From the NCBI GenBank assembly GCA_038373885.1, contig JAWZYV010011616.1:248001-312000 (forward strand): DNA of 64,000 bases. Reading direction: 5' to 3'. This DNA is from Cheiracanthium punctorium (lineage: Eukaryota; Arthropoda; Arachnida; Araneae; Cheiracanthiidae). The translations under genes and the position numbers were made by a program. The notes below the pieces were generated by a model, which saw only the letters and a list, made by a program, of their open reading frames with translations, was not told where the DNA came from and did not search any database. This document shows positions 45,829 through 56,967 of this stretch, one piece after another (position 1 is the first letter of the stretch; each line of letters begins with the position of its first letter).

Positions 45829-45981
45829 TGGGCGCCGGCAGCATAGGGCAAGGGGGGCAATGCCCCCTCCCCCTGGATTTTTGTATGCAGTGTTATCCTT
45901 TGCTTTTTTGCTCTTTCCAACATGGTAACTATACGTTGAAGTAGTCTTTGCCCCCCCTGGGAAATATTCTGCCGGCGCCCA
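45829..45981. mobile_element. 153-bp MITE with GC-rich inverted ends
   Basis: TGGGCGCCGGCAG at the left is perfectly mirrored at the right. Flanks share the direct repeat TGGTGAGGGG (45817-45826 and 45982-45991). G and C runs lie inside. The superfamily is not assigned. Confidence 0.75.
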
Positions 45982-46347
45982 TGGTGAGGGGTATGAAATG
46001 CAGTGATGTATAAATGAACGAAATGTTTGTGCAGTAATAAAAAAAAATTAATCTTGCTAAATTAGACAGAAATTGGGTGATGGGGATATATCCTGAAAAT
46101 TTTATCCCGATATACGATGCTCCCCGACTCCGAAATTATTTTTTAGGTATGGCCCTGGTCGGAAGCCATTTAATCTGGATTTTCGGAGCCATGTAATTTT
46201 ATATGCCAAAGTCGTATTCATTTTCTTAAATCGTAGTCGAAGCAATCGACATATTTATACACGCGTATTATTTTTAATCTGGAGCCTGATACTTACAGCT
46301 TTTTAAACGGAGTCTTTAATTTTTAAGCTGGAGCATGTACTTTTTTA

Positions 46348-46520
46348 CCCTTTAAGGCGCAACCATTTCCCAATGCTGAAAAAAGGGCGGCCGTTGCCAT
46401 CGCTCGACTTAACTACTAGCAAGAGGGCGGACGATCGAAACGTTCATCGCGTGCCACAGATCTAGAGACCCTTTTTTTGACGACAGCTGGCTGTGCCACG
46501 CACAGCCAGCTGTCGTCAAA
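46348..46520 (-). mobile_element. TTAA MITE, copy 5 (half, inside the hAT element)
   Basis: Starts CCCTTTAAGGCGCAACC next to TTTA, continues through the arm in reverse orientation and reaches the central palindrome, then stops. Confidence 0.75.
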
Positions 46521-46639
46521 AGCCAGCTGCCATTAAAATATTTTTACAAAAAATTACTGTTAACATACTTGATTGAAGAAAGCCAGAATGTTGGTTGCAA
46601 AGTTTTTTTTAAACATTTTACAATTGTTGTTGTTGTTGC

Positions 46640-47010
46640 TAATGCCCTCTGGCAACCCGCGGGGCGGTGCCAGATCCCTCAAATAGGCAGGCAATGGGCG
46701 GAAGGGGCTGCTTTCATTTTAATGAGACCCAGTGGGAGGAACTCCGACTCAGCTTGGGGTCCCCTAATTTTGAACCAATTCCAGAGGAGGGACCCACCCC
46801 CTGAAATCGGCGACCCCAGAGGTATCGTTTAACAATTTGGAGGACATTGAAGCCACGACGGATTTTACGTGCACCAGCTCCCATTAGGGCACACTGTCCC
46901 ACAGCAGTCAAGCCGAGAGGAAGTTGACCCTCCCAAGCACTGGCCAATCCGGATGCTGCTTCACTTTTCGTGTTCTTATGGCTACGGAGTTTAGTGCCCA
47001 GACCACTGCG
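46640..47010 (-). mobile_element. SINE-like repeat, family D
   Basis: The plus strand begins GTTGTTGTTGTTGCTAATGC, so on the minus strand the element ends in an AACAACAACAAC tail typical of SINEs. The minus-strand start includes CGCAGTGGTCTGGGCAC, an A-box-like head. GAGACCCAGTGGGAGGA, AATTTTGAACCAATTCC and GGTATCGTTTAACAAT are shared with both units at 54341-54910. Confidence 0.6.
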
Positions 47011-47254
47011 GGTTTTACAATTGTATTAAAGTATAGTACATGTTAAAAAGACGTATATTTTCAAATTGAATCATATTTTTAAATTGAATAAAATAGTCAT
47101 AATAAAGCTACCATAAATCAAAAAAAGTGTTCTCAAAAGAACAGGAAAAAGAACGGGAACGGTGAACAACTGTTCTTTGAAAATAACGGTTTTCCCCACC
47201 TCTAATCTAGAGACCCTTTTCTGACGCTGCTGGCTGTGCCGCACAGCCAGCTGT

Positions 47255-48093
47255 GGAATACGGCATGGAATACGTACTGGCAGATATACTTATCAATATT
47301 TTGAAATTCCTGCAGAAACCTTTTTATTAAAACATAGAAGCTTATCTCTTTTTCAATAGCCACCACTAATTTTTTTCTGAATATTTATAGAAAATTAACA
47401 GATCAAACTCATCCTTTCATAAGTAGTCAGGTTCTGCATTTCATTATTTCCCCTCATGCAATCTACTAAAACAATATTGAGTCAAAAAGTTTGCTAATCA
47501 ACCAGAGCAATTTTCTTAGTATTTACTAAATAAAAAACACATATCGGCTAAAATAATAGCAGTGTATTGATGCCCTGCAAAGCAACCTATCAAAATACAC
47601 ATACATGACTAATAAGTTTTACGCCAAGTCTAAGCGACTCTTATTAAAATTACAAATTTATCAATGTCCTTTCAATATTTTATAATAATCTTCAAGCCTT
47701 TATTAATAGTATAATCCATTTTCCAGAATAAACCCGGTTTTCTTTTGTGCGTAACATATTTTTTGGTTCAAAATGAAAAGAAAACTTTCGAAACCAATAT
47801 CATTTACATACGTACTGCTAGAAAATTTACCCAATATGTAATATTCAATTTAATTAGGTCACTGTTCATCAAAATTTTTTTAATTTACTATTAGGTGTAC
47901 TTTGCCAAAAGTTTTGTACTATGTTCACGTTCACAAACATAGTTGAATATACATTTATTGTGAATCAAAAAAAAAAATTTTTTTTTGGTTTTAAATAATT
48001 ATGAATTATGTGAACTCATTTATTATATGTTAGAAGAAGAAAATTGTGAAAGTATATTAGCGGTTAAAATGTTTAAATGAAATATAACAAAAT
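47255..48093. other. AT-rich intergenic DNA
   Basis: No feature recognised. Confidence 0.5.
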
Positions 48094-48263
48094 TTAAGAA
48101 ATTGTTGAGTTTTTATAGAAGTTGCATGTTCTGTTGGGCTGAATCCTTAAGCAGGGGTCTTTCTGGACAGTGGAATACTTCCACAGCATGAAAAGCTCTA
48201 AACCTGAAACGTGGGTTGCAAGCTGCTCTGGTGTGATGTTAGTTATTGAACTCCCCCAAACCC
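48094..48263 (-). CDS. possible terminal exon, unidentified
   Basis: On the minus strand a branch-site-like CTAAC and AAAAAACAG precede a frame (codons begin after two bases) that runs about 55 codons to TAA. It contains NITPEQLATHVSGLELFMLW and is much richer in G+C than its flanks. The acceptor has a poor pyrimidine tract, which weakens the case. No family is recognised; a pseudogene fragment is equally possible. Confidence 0.3.
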
Positions 48264-48504
48264 CTGTTTTTTCAGTGTTAGTCAATAAATATATTATCGG
48301 TCAAGTAATTAAGGGTAAATGTTGAACATACATGGGCTAACCGGAAATAATTCTTTCCAATCCAATAATTAGACTGCTTTAACAGTGTCACGATTTCCAA
48401 ATTCTAACTCGATTTTGTCACGAATTTCAAATTTTAAATTTGAAGAGCAGATCATTTCCCCCTCCATTCCTAAACTAAAATAATCTTCACTTCAACTTTA
48501 GTCA

Positions 48505-48600
48505 CCTTCAAGCATGTCCGATAGCATCTACTGCAAAAGAGCATCTGCCTGACACTCCGTAGGTCCACTGCTCGGCTCTAAAAATAGCAAAATAATAAAT
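48505..48600 (+). mobile_element. degenerate tRNA-derived SINE fragment
   Basis: GATAGCATCTACTGCAAAAG followed by AGCATCTGCCTGACACTCCG and TAGGTCC follows the order of a tRNA A box and anticodon arm, with a corrupted B box (CTGCTCGGCTC). The tail is AT-rich. Not a functional tRNA. Confidence 0.5.
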
Positions 48601-49581
48601 GTTAAAAATATAATTATTTATTTTGTATCCGAAGACAGATAATGCATAGTTAATGTTGTTTATCAAAAACACCATTTAAACTATATATATATTTTTATCT
48701 TATTATCGAGTAAATTTAGTTAAACGGATAGTTACATTACAGATCTTTCGAAAACGAAAAAAAAAATGACAAAAAAGAACATATGCTTTTTGACAACCCG
48801 TCCGTTTACGGATATATTTTAAACAGTGTAGGTAATCCGTAAATTAACTTTAAAACACTGAAAATTTGTATGTTTCTCAATTTTTACAAATTTGCTTAAG
48901 TTTGAGCTCCAGAAAAATTTTGTAAATGATTTATTCACATGTTTCAGGAATACTAATGGCATATCTTCTCCTAAATGTCTGGATCTTAGCGTCTCAAAGT
49001 ATATTTAAGATTAAATGAAACAGTTTAACAGCTATCTACAACAAAACATGTCATCAAGTCTGAAAATTCAACAGCCACCCCCCTCCAAATGAATTAGGGG
49101 TTTTAATTAGCTATTTCATTCAAAAATTCTAAACTTTTAGCACCTTATTGAGGATAAATGTATTTTGTAGCTTATTTCAACATCTCAGTATCTTTAAATT
49201 AAAAAGTTTTTATTAAATTGATCATTAAATTTTTCCATTCATTAAAGTAAATCAGGAGCCAAGAAATATTTGCTTTGAAATTACAAGTGAATTCATAAAA
49301 ATAAATGTTTTCTTAATTTACTTTGCGCTCGACCGCTTTTCCTGACATTTGTTTTTATAATTTTTACGTAGTATTAAATTGCATTTGACATACAACATTT
49401 ATTTTTTCCTTCTTGATATGTTTCTTATGCTAAAAACTTTTATAAGGCGTTGCATAACTTTACATGTAGAAGAAAGAGAGGCAACAGATGTACAATTTTT
49501 ACTTGTTTTAAAATAATTTCTTCTCTTTAAATTAAAAGTGAAAATTAAATACATAACAATATTTTAACAACTTTCCGGAGA

Positions 49582-49584
<3 letters not shown>

Positions 49585-49616
<32 letters not shown>
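49585..49616. repeat. (TA)n microsatellite
   Basis: About 16 TA units. Confidence 0.95.
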
Positions 49617-49621
<5 letters not shown>

Positions 49622-49802
49622 TATTATTTTTATCAAGTACTCAAGTTCTCCCATCGTAGCCTTTTGCGGAGAAAGATGGGATGGGACAGCGATCGGAATA
49701 CAATGGGACAAACAAAAGGGATATTAGGACAGCAGAAAACAAATCTCGTCAAATCGTCGTAAAAGTTTTTATTTATTTATTATTAATTTTCTAAAAGCCT
49801 TT

Positions 49803-49973
49803 CGCCACCACAACGGCCCGAAGCTATTCGCCATTCTATTATAGCGGCACCCAAAGGGCCACCAGCATTACCCCCTATGAAGGGGCGGACGAGTTAACAT
49901 CCAAGTCGGGAACCGAACCCAAGTCCAAGGTGTGATAGAATGGTTCTTAAGCCACTAAACCACCTGAGCGGCG
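49803..49973 (-). mobile_element. tRNA-derived SINE, family C
   Basis: On the minus strand the head reads CGCCGCTCAGGTGGTTTAGT then GGCTTAAGAA (A box) and GGGTTCGGTTCCC (B box), about 60 bases downstream of the head start. The body differs from families A, B and D. The copy ends near a T-rich stretch on the plus strand, corresponding to an A-rich tail. Confidence 0.7.
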
Positions 49974-49986
49974 TTATGGTACTAAA

Positions 49987-50468
49987 CCCTTTGAGGCGCA
50001 ACCCTTTTCCAATGCTGAAAAAAGGGCAGCCGTTGCCATCACTCGACTTAACTATCAGCAAGATGGCGGACGATCGAAACGTTCATCGCGTGCCACAGAT
50101 CTAGAGACCCTTCTTTGATGCAGGTGGCTGTGCCGGCACAGTCTGTGGCACGCGATGAACGTTTCAATCGTCCGCCATCTGGCTGGTAGTTAAGTCGAGC
50201 GATGGCAACGGCTGCCCTTTTTTCAGCATTGGGCAATCTATCCAGCTGTTCTCGCATTCTTCCATTTTTCAGCAGATGTCAGTGCTGTTAAAAAGAATGG
50301 TGACAATATTTTTTTACGGGAAATGACGTGCTAAAAAGTAAAGCATTCTCCTGAAGCTATGTCACCCGCAACTATTTTTATAGAAATCAAATCTATTCTT
50401 CGTGACTGGCAACAGTCAAAACGTCTGAGTTTGGTGTTCCCAGAGCGGGAACACTGCGCGTTAAAGGG
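49987..50468 (-). mobile_element. TTAA MITE, copy 6 (complete, reversed)
   Basis: CCCTTTGAGGCGCAA at the left and CGCGTTAAAGGG at the right are the two family ends in reverse orientation, flanked by TAAA (mutated) and TTAA (50469-50472). Length 482 bp. Arms are well preserved around a short centre that has lost part of the palindrome. Confidence 0.85.
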
Positions 50469-50472
50469 TTAA

Positions 50473-52806
50473 GGAAAGGATAAAAAAAACTCACTATAGT
50501 AATCTTTTTTCTTTTCCACATGTCTCGTTTACTGAGTTCCATTTCTGAATTATTGCTCAATATCTAATCTTCAAACTCACAGAAACAACATTTTTTTTAA
50601 ACATATTTCATTCATCCATTGTGCATTACGCCCGAAAAGTGTACCCAACTTTACATCATTCGAGTAAGGTAACATTTCTTACTGGAATAAAAAAAGGCCT
50701 TCTTTTCAATATGATTGAAACAACGGATGAAACAATGGCAATTTCTGCTGAGCTCCGTTGTTTATTTGCTTATCCATTCTATATTAAAAGGGATGCGTAG
50801 AACGTGATCGAGTGTATATTTGAAAGAATATTTCCGTAGGAATAAAAGATAGATATAATGCTTCTCTTAGAGTTCACAGCGCTGCTAAGCAACATAAATA
50901 GCAGTTGAAGAAATTCTTAAAGTAGACTTGTACCGTTCAGAAGAGAAAGTACGGCGTTGTTTAAACAATTTGAACAAAGAGGGAGAATTTTAAAATAGCT
51001 TCAGGCAAAACAGGCCGTACGACTGAAATCCTAACATACAACTAAGCCACTTGCATTTCTTTTTGAAAACTGCTTTTTTTTTTTCGTTACATTCTCTTAC
51101 TTTCTATCAGATATTAACATCGGATCTGTTTTATATAGTGTGTTCGTTCTTTTACTGAAAAATATAACACAGTAATTTGCTTTTAATAAAGCAACCACAA
51201 TCATTTTCGATTCTTCATATTCACATTTAAGTTAATAAAACAATAAACCTGGAAATACAGGGTAACCCAAAAAGGTAGGGATACGGTTTAATTCTGTATC
51301 TATTAGAAATAAGAGGGAAATGTGTAAATTGAAAAAAAAAATTGTTCAAAATAAGGTAGCAAAAAAGACTAAATAAAGAAGAAATTCCTTTCGTTATTTT
51401 TCAAAAATTTACACTTTTTAAATTTGTATACGAAAATTTCATTTTCTCATCTGTGAAAATTTTCTATTTTACCATTCAAAGAAGAGTATTCAACTAAATT
51501 CTTTAGCTGTTTCCAACAAATTCATACCTTTATTTGATGCATTTATGTAAATATAATACAAAGTGAAAAAAAAATAGAAAAAAAATTTTGTGAGATTATA
51601 GCTTTTAGATGATATAAAAGTTTTAACAGTAAAGTAAAAGATTTCTTTTCTACTTACTTGCAAAAGACAATAAAATTCAGATGAAGTACGTTTAGATATT
51701 ACTATTTACTTTCAATGTTCCATTTCTGAAATTGAAATATTTGAATAGCATTAAATTTAGTACCTGAATCCGAAGAGCTGAATGAAAACCAAATATATAA
51801 TCTAATTCTAAAGTAATACACTTAAACTTCAACGCACAGTGCATCATACCTGATACATGATTTTATTTTATTATTGTATTAAAGTGCCGGTATATTTCTT
51901 TCACTGATACACATCGCTTAAACTCTGATACATAAAATATGCATATAGATTAATTTTTGACCATTTTCTGTTGGCAGATAGCAGAACAGATGTATTCTTA
52001 AAAGCAGCAATTGAAACTCACCATTTTATGCTCAGACTAGTATAAAATTGTACAGAATTTTTAATCTTATAGTATATATCTAATAAATACATTTTAGTAT
52101 ATCTTTTACATAGGACGATTTTATTTCCTATTGTTCAGGTAAGTGGCTTCCGAAATCATAAATAATGCATATGCATCAGGAAAAGTGTCTCCATACGCAA
52201 TGTTCAATTCTGAAACATTTATAAAATTTCACTTTATTCTGTAACTTCTGATTTGCTATTTTTATTTTTCTGTAGTTGTATATACCAATTATTCAATCAT
52301 TACAAAATCAATTTTTATTTTCTATTTTTAAAGATCATGCAGTTAAGGCTTCAGTTCTACGATTCTTCTTAAAAGGATTAGTGTCCGGATAAAAAGAAAG
52401 AGCTATTGGACGACATTTTAAAGGTTATGTCAACTTACGATGAACATATTTGTAATATTTCAGAATAATTAAATTCGAAAGATTCGTTTAGGAATTGTCT
52501 AGAAATAAAATTTTGAATATGAATTCATGAAAAGAAAATGAGAACTTGCAAATTATTTACTTCTTTGCATGTTATTAGAAAATATTTCTAGTACTAAACA
52601 TCAAAGCTTCTTCGCTCAAATGCAGAAATGAAACAAGAAAATATTGGGTGATTTTTTTCAGCCTTAACACTGATAAAAATTAGTCATAAATATTTATTCT
52701 GTATTATTTTAAAACTATTCAATACAATTTTCCCTTTTAGTGATTTTAAATTCTTGTATGAGGATCTTCACAAAAATGTATTCAAACATTAATTGATAAT
52801 ATTTAA
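50473..52806. other. AT-rich intergenic DNA
   Basis: A possible transposon terminus, ACAGGGTAACCCAAAAAGGT, lies at about 51258 and resembles Tc1/mariner-like ends (CAGGGTG-CCC-AAAA), but no partner was found. Otherwise nothing recognised. Confidence 0.4.
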
Positions 52807-53323
52807 CCCCTTAACGCTCAGTGTTCACGCTCTGGGAACACCAAACTCTGACGTTTTGACTGTTGCCAGTCACGAAGAATAGATTTGATTTCTATAAAAA
52901 TAGTTGCGGGTGACATAGCTCCACGAGAATCCTTTACTTTTTAGCACGTCACTTCCCGTAAAAAAATTGTCACGATTATTTTTAACAGCACTGACATCTG
53001 CTGAAAAATAGAAGAATGCGAGAACAGCTGGATAGATTGCCCAATGCTGAAAAAAGGGTGGCCGTTTCCATCGCTCGAATTAACTACCTGCAAGATGGCG
53101 GACGTTCGAAACGTTCATCGTGCGCCACAGATATAGAGACCCTTTTTGACGACAGCTGGCTGTGCGGCACAGCCAGCATTTTTATCTGTCGTCAAAAAAG
53201 GGTCTCTAGATCTGTGGCACGCGATGAACGTTTCGATCGTCCACCATCTTGCTGGTAGTTAAATCGAGCGATAGCAACGGCTGCCCTTTTTTCAGCATTG
53301 GGAAAGGGTTGCGCCTCAAAGGG
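52807..53323 (+). mobile_element. TTAA MITE, copy 7 (complete)
   Basis: Flanked by TTAA at 52803-52806 and 53324-53327, with ends CCCCTTAACGCTCA and TTGCGCCTCAAAGGG. Length 517 bp. Both arms and the centre (GGCTGTGCGGCACAGCC) are preserved, so it is a good model for the family. Confidence 0.85.
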
Positions 53324-53818
53324 TTAAATCCTATTCTGCGTTGTCAAAATATTTACAAATACTAAGCCTATATAATATTTTTATGTGACTAATGTTAAAT
53401 TTTAAATAAAGAGAAAATCAGGAAGATAAAAGTTTAATAATGTAGCATATGCTAGCCCTTTCTTAAGCTGCTCAGATGTTCTTTCGCTTGTGTCCACTGC
53501 TAAATTTTCATGTTGTATACTCATGGCTTCGCGTCAGATAAGAATTCATATTCTGTAATGCTTTCCGTAATGCATATTTTGAAATTCCTTTATGAATTTG
53601 AATATTTTACCCTTCTTAAATTCGTAAACGTATGGTCAATACTTTTTCGAAAGCTCTATTATTTTCATCACTTGCGTTTTTATAATAAAACATCCACAAA
53701 GTGCATCACTCTTAACCTCTTTTCACTGTTAATCAGCTTTCTATGCTTGGGTTTTTGTGCATATATCATTAAAAGCATAGAGCGAGTAGACAAACTGACA
53801 AAATACTACAGTCTATAG

Positions 53819-54014
53819 TTTGAATGGACAACACCCACTACCCGGGCCGGATATGACCCACTGCGGATTTTCATTCGGCCCTCGGAACATTTAAAAGTCC
53901 CATAGAAAACCTTATAAGCCATTCAAAATCCCATATAAATCCCAATTATACGGCCCGTTACTTCGCTAACTTCCTAAATTTGGCCCACAACTTTCCAAAG
54001 ATTGTCCATTCCTG
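53819..54014. mobile_element. hAT-like MITE, decayed
   Basis: The left end TTTGAATGGACAAC and the complement of the right end CAGGAATGGACAAT are similar. Inside are CGGGCCGGATATGACCC and TTTGGCCCACAAC, typical of hAT non-autonomous elements. Flanks GTCTATAG and GTCTAAGC match at only five of eight positions, so the 8-bp duplication is uncertain. Confidence 0.5.
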
Positions 54015-54340
54015 GTCTAAGCAATAACACACATCGAACGATTTCGAGCCGGGCCGTTTTAAAAGAGTAGAGATTCGGATTATTTATATAGACCTTACTC
54101 TTTATTAACCTGTTTACTAATAATTAAAAGGAAATTTCACTTGTTATTTTTTATAGGTTCAAATCGAAAACTATATATATATATACATATATATACTTGC
54201 GTACAGAAATATTTGCATATAAAGTCATACTGCTGCCTAATTAAAGCTGTATGTGCCACAAACAATATAAAATAAAGATTAGGAATTTAAAAAAATGGTT
54301 AACAGTATTAAATGTATGTTTTCCTTTATCCATAAATCTT

Positions 54341-54910
54341 GATTGTTAATGCCGCTCTGGCTAATCGCGCAACTGCGCCAGATGCTTCATATAGGACGAC
54401 GATGAGCGAAATGGAGCTGATCCCATTTTATAGAGACCCAGTGAGAGAAAGAGCAACTTAGCTTGGAGTCTCCTTATTTGGAACCAGTTAAACAGCCACT
54501 GGAGTAGCACCCCCGGACGTATCGTTTCACTATGGAGAAAGACAATTTTATGTGCAGCAGTTCCCTTTAGCATACACAGTCGCATAACAGTCTAAATCTG
54601 GATTGTTCATGCCGTTCTGGCTAATCGCGCAGCTGCGCCAGATGCTTCATATAGGACGACAATGAGCGAAATGGAGCTGCTCCCATTTTATAGAGACCCA
54701 GTGAGAGAAGGAGCGATTTAGCCCGAGGTCTCCTAATTTGGAACCAGTCCAACATGTGAGACAGCCACTGGAGTAGCACTCCCGAAGACATCGTTTCACT
54801 ATGGAGAAAGACAATTTTACGTGCAGCAGTTCCCTTTTCGGTCGCAGAACAGTCTAGGCGGGTGAGGTTCTCACCCTCCGAAGTAATGACCAAGGTCGAC
54901 ATCGCTTCAT
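54341..54910 (-). repeat. two tandem units of SINE-like family D (period 260)
   Basis: Units begin at 54341 and 54601 with GATTGTTNATGCCGNTCTGG. Shared segments with 46640-47010 include GAGACCCAGTGAGAGAA, TTTGGAACCAGT and TATCGTTTCACTATGG. Each unit keeps a minus-strand open frame (75 and 94 codons), both ending YMKHLAQLRD, because the two units are close copies. Confidence 0.75.
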
Positions 54911-56219
54911 TCCTTAATAGACTGGGGCACTGAGACGTTGCTAGTGAATATGTTATAAGTGATAAGTGGTTATAAGAAAGACATATGCACTTTTTAAAAA
55001 AGTTTATGAAGGATAATAATAGTAAAATTGCAAATTATAAAAAGTAATTTGTTTTCTTTTAGATTAAAAAATACTCTTTAAAGCAAGAATTTTGTCGTTG
55101 AAAGTATCCATTAAAAATGTTTTCTTTTAAAATTCTTTTAGCTAATAGCTTTGAAATGTTCCTAAATGATATTCTTTTATTTAAGGCTTATATATTTCAA
55201 ACCTTATTAACAAATATGTTCTAATGCATAAAATATGTACAGAAAAAGATGAAAAAAATAAAAGCATTAATTTATATAACAGACATATTTTCCTATTTCA
55301 ACCCCTATTTTTTAGATCCTATTTTAACAATGCAATTTGTAAAAATGTATGTTTCAATAGCCACTGAAACGGACGATATAATTATTTTGAATCTGGTAAA
55401 TATCAGCTTAACTTTATTTTTCCCATTTAGATAAAACAACTAAGCCTCCCCATACAAAGATTATTACAAAGGACTGCCATAACGTATTTCGTAATTACAA
55501 ATGTTGCCATAATGCGCTTGAAATTTCGAGGTCATTAAATTTCAATTAAAGCAAAAATTGCGATGCGATGCCGTTATTGTTTGAAGAAGCTTTGTTCATT
55601 TTGGGTAATCGAGCGTATTCTTTAAAAATGATGAGAAAATAATGAAACGTTCTTTCCAAAATTACCTAATTAAAATGATCGTGAAAATTAAATACCTAAT
55701 AATTTAGAGAGCCAGGTGATATAAGAGATATGCTTTGTGCTCGTAAATATTCCAATAAATGAAAAGAAGTTTTTGCATCCATCATTTTTATGGCTTTCTT
55801 TAACGAGACTATTAAATTATATTAAACAATAGAATACTTTTTTAGTTGAAACGATAGGTGATAGATATTTTTTACTGGATTGCGATTATTCGTAGTATAT
55901 TTTCAAGCAGTTGGGATTTATGTAATTGAAACAGCCGTAAATGAATACAGGATAATTATCGAGTAGTTAACAGAAAACTTACAATTAAAAACGAGAAAAA
56001 AAATGATCGTATAGAATTTTAAATACATTACCTAAAACAATAATTCAAATTACAGGACTTTATTTAAAAATTCAAAAGATATAATATGACGGTGAATCGT
56101 TGTACAGAATTAAAAAGGAAGAGTGCATAGGCGTAACTTACTACTACTAATTTCTAGAAAAAACAGGTATCACCTATTTGAAAATTGTATTTTTATTTGA
56201 AAATAGTAATTTCCCTCAC
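54911..56219. other. AT-rich intergenic DNA
   Basis: No feature recognised. Confidence 0.5.
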
Positions 56220-56307
56220 AATTTGTAATCCAAGATTGGGAAGGGGCAATTTTTTTCTATTGTAGATACGGAAAATTTTGCCCCTTCCCAATGTTGGATT
56301 ACAAATT
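56220..56307. mobile_element. 30-bp inverted repeat, MITE-like
   Basis: AATTTGTAATCCAAGATTGG plus GAAGGGGCAA at 56220-56249 is mirrored at 56278-56307 with one mismatch. The 28-base centre is AT-rich. Probably the remains of a small transposon; ends and target duplication are unclear. Confidence 0.7.
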
Positions 56308-56967
56308 ACGCCGGAGAAAGAGTGTAAAAACAACGTGGTAAATCATGAAGCCAATTTCAAGATAACATAAACAACAACTATCAGTAGCCACTAAATAAAA
56401 TGCCAATGATCTCTAACGTGCAGGTGAAAATAATAGATGTAATTCCCCCCCCCCCCAGAAACGCTCACTAGACAAAAGTATAAGAATACTGACATGCTTT
56501 AACGAAAGGTTGAACCTTAGCGTTAAAGCATGAGAAGCATTTTAGAGAACGATTTTTAGTAGACTATAGTTGGTCTCGAAAGAATAAATTGTTGTACGAA
56601 ATGAAAATCTGAAGTAATTTGCTTTAACTCTCAGAAGTAAAGAGCTTGAACAGGGAGATTAGGAATTTTAAAAATGGTTAAAGGTATTAAATATTTAATA
56701 GAAAATCGAAATACTAGTTCATAAAAAATGAGTGTTGAACTGCATCATAATAATATTAAAGTATTACGTTATTATTCATGTTTAAAACTTCAATTAAATT
56801 TGCTTGATTTAAACTAAACCATAAATATATTTTTAATAATCTGCAATTTTTTATGTCTAGATATTTATATTAATCTAATAATTTCTTGTTAAAAAGTAAG
56901 TATCATATTAACTACATTGTTTAAATAAAACGTCGTATTGAGTAAAAAAAAAAAAACCTGAAAAATA

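Larger units (their letters stand above)
44534..47204. mobile_element. 2.67-kb non-autonomous hAT element
   Basis: Terminal inverted repeats TAGAGATGGGGAAA and TAGAGGTGGGGAAA (complement of the right end) match the hAT consensus (YAGNGRTGGG). A perfect 8-bp duplication, ATCTAGAG, flanks it at 44526-44533 and 47205-47212. Both subterminal regions are packed with GTTCTTT/AAAGAAC and GAACA words. No transposase domain is visible. The body has been filled by other repeats: a small MITE (45829-45981), half of a TTAA MITE (46348-46520) and a SINE-like repeat (46640-47010). Confidence 0.85.
44201..47254 (+). mobile_element. TTAA MITE, copy 4, split by a hAT element
   Basis: Left part 44201-44533 follows TTAA (44197-44200) and runs into the left arm up to ATCTAGAG. 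The sequence resumes after the insertion at 47205-47254 with ATCTAGAG, ACCCTTTT and the central palindrome GGCTGTGCCGCACAGCC. The right arm beyond the centre is lost. Confidence 0.85.

Noticed and set aside
53510..53818. 102-codon ORF with hydrophobic stretches
   Set aside because: Tempting as a membrane exon, but the hydrophobic content follows from T-rich DNA; it has no ATG-supported start or splice signals and ends at a MITE edge.
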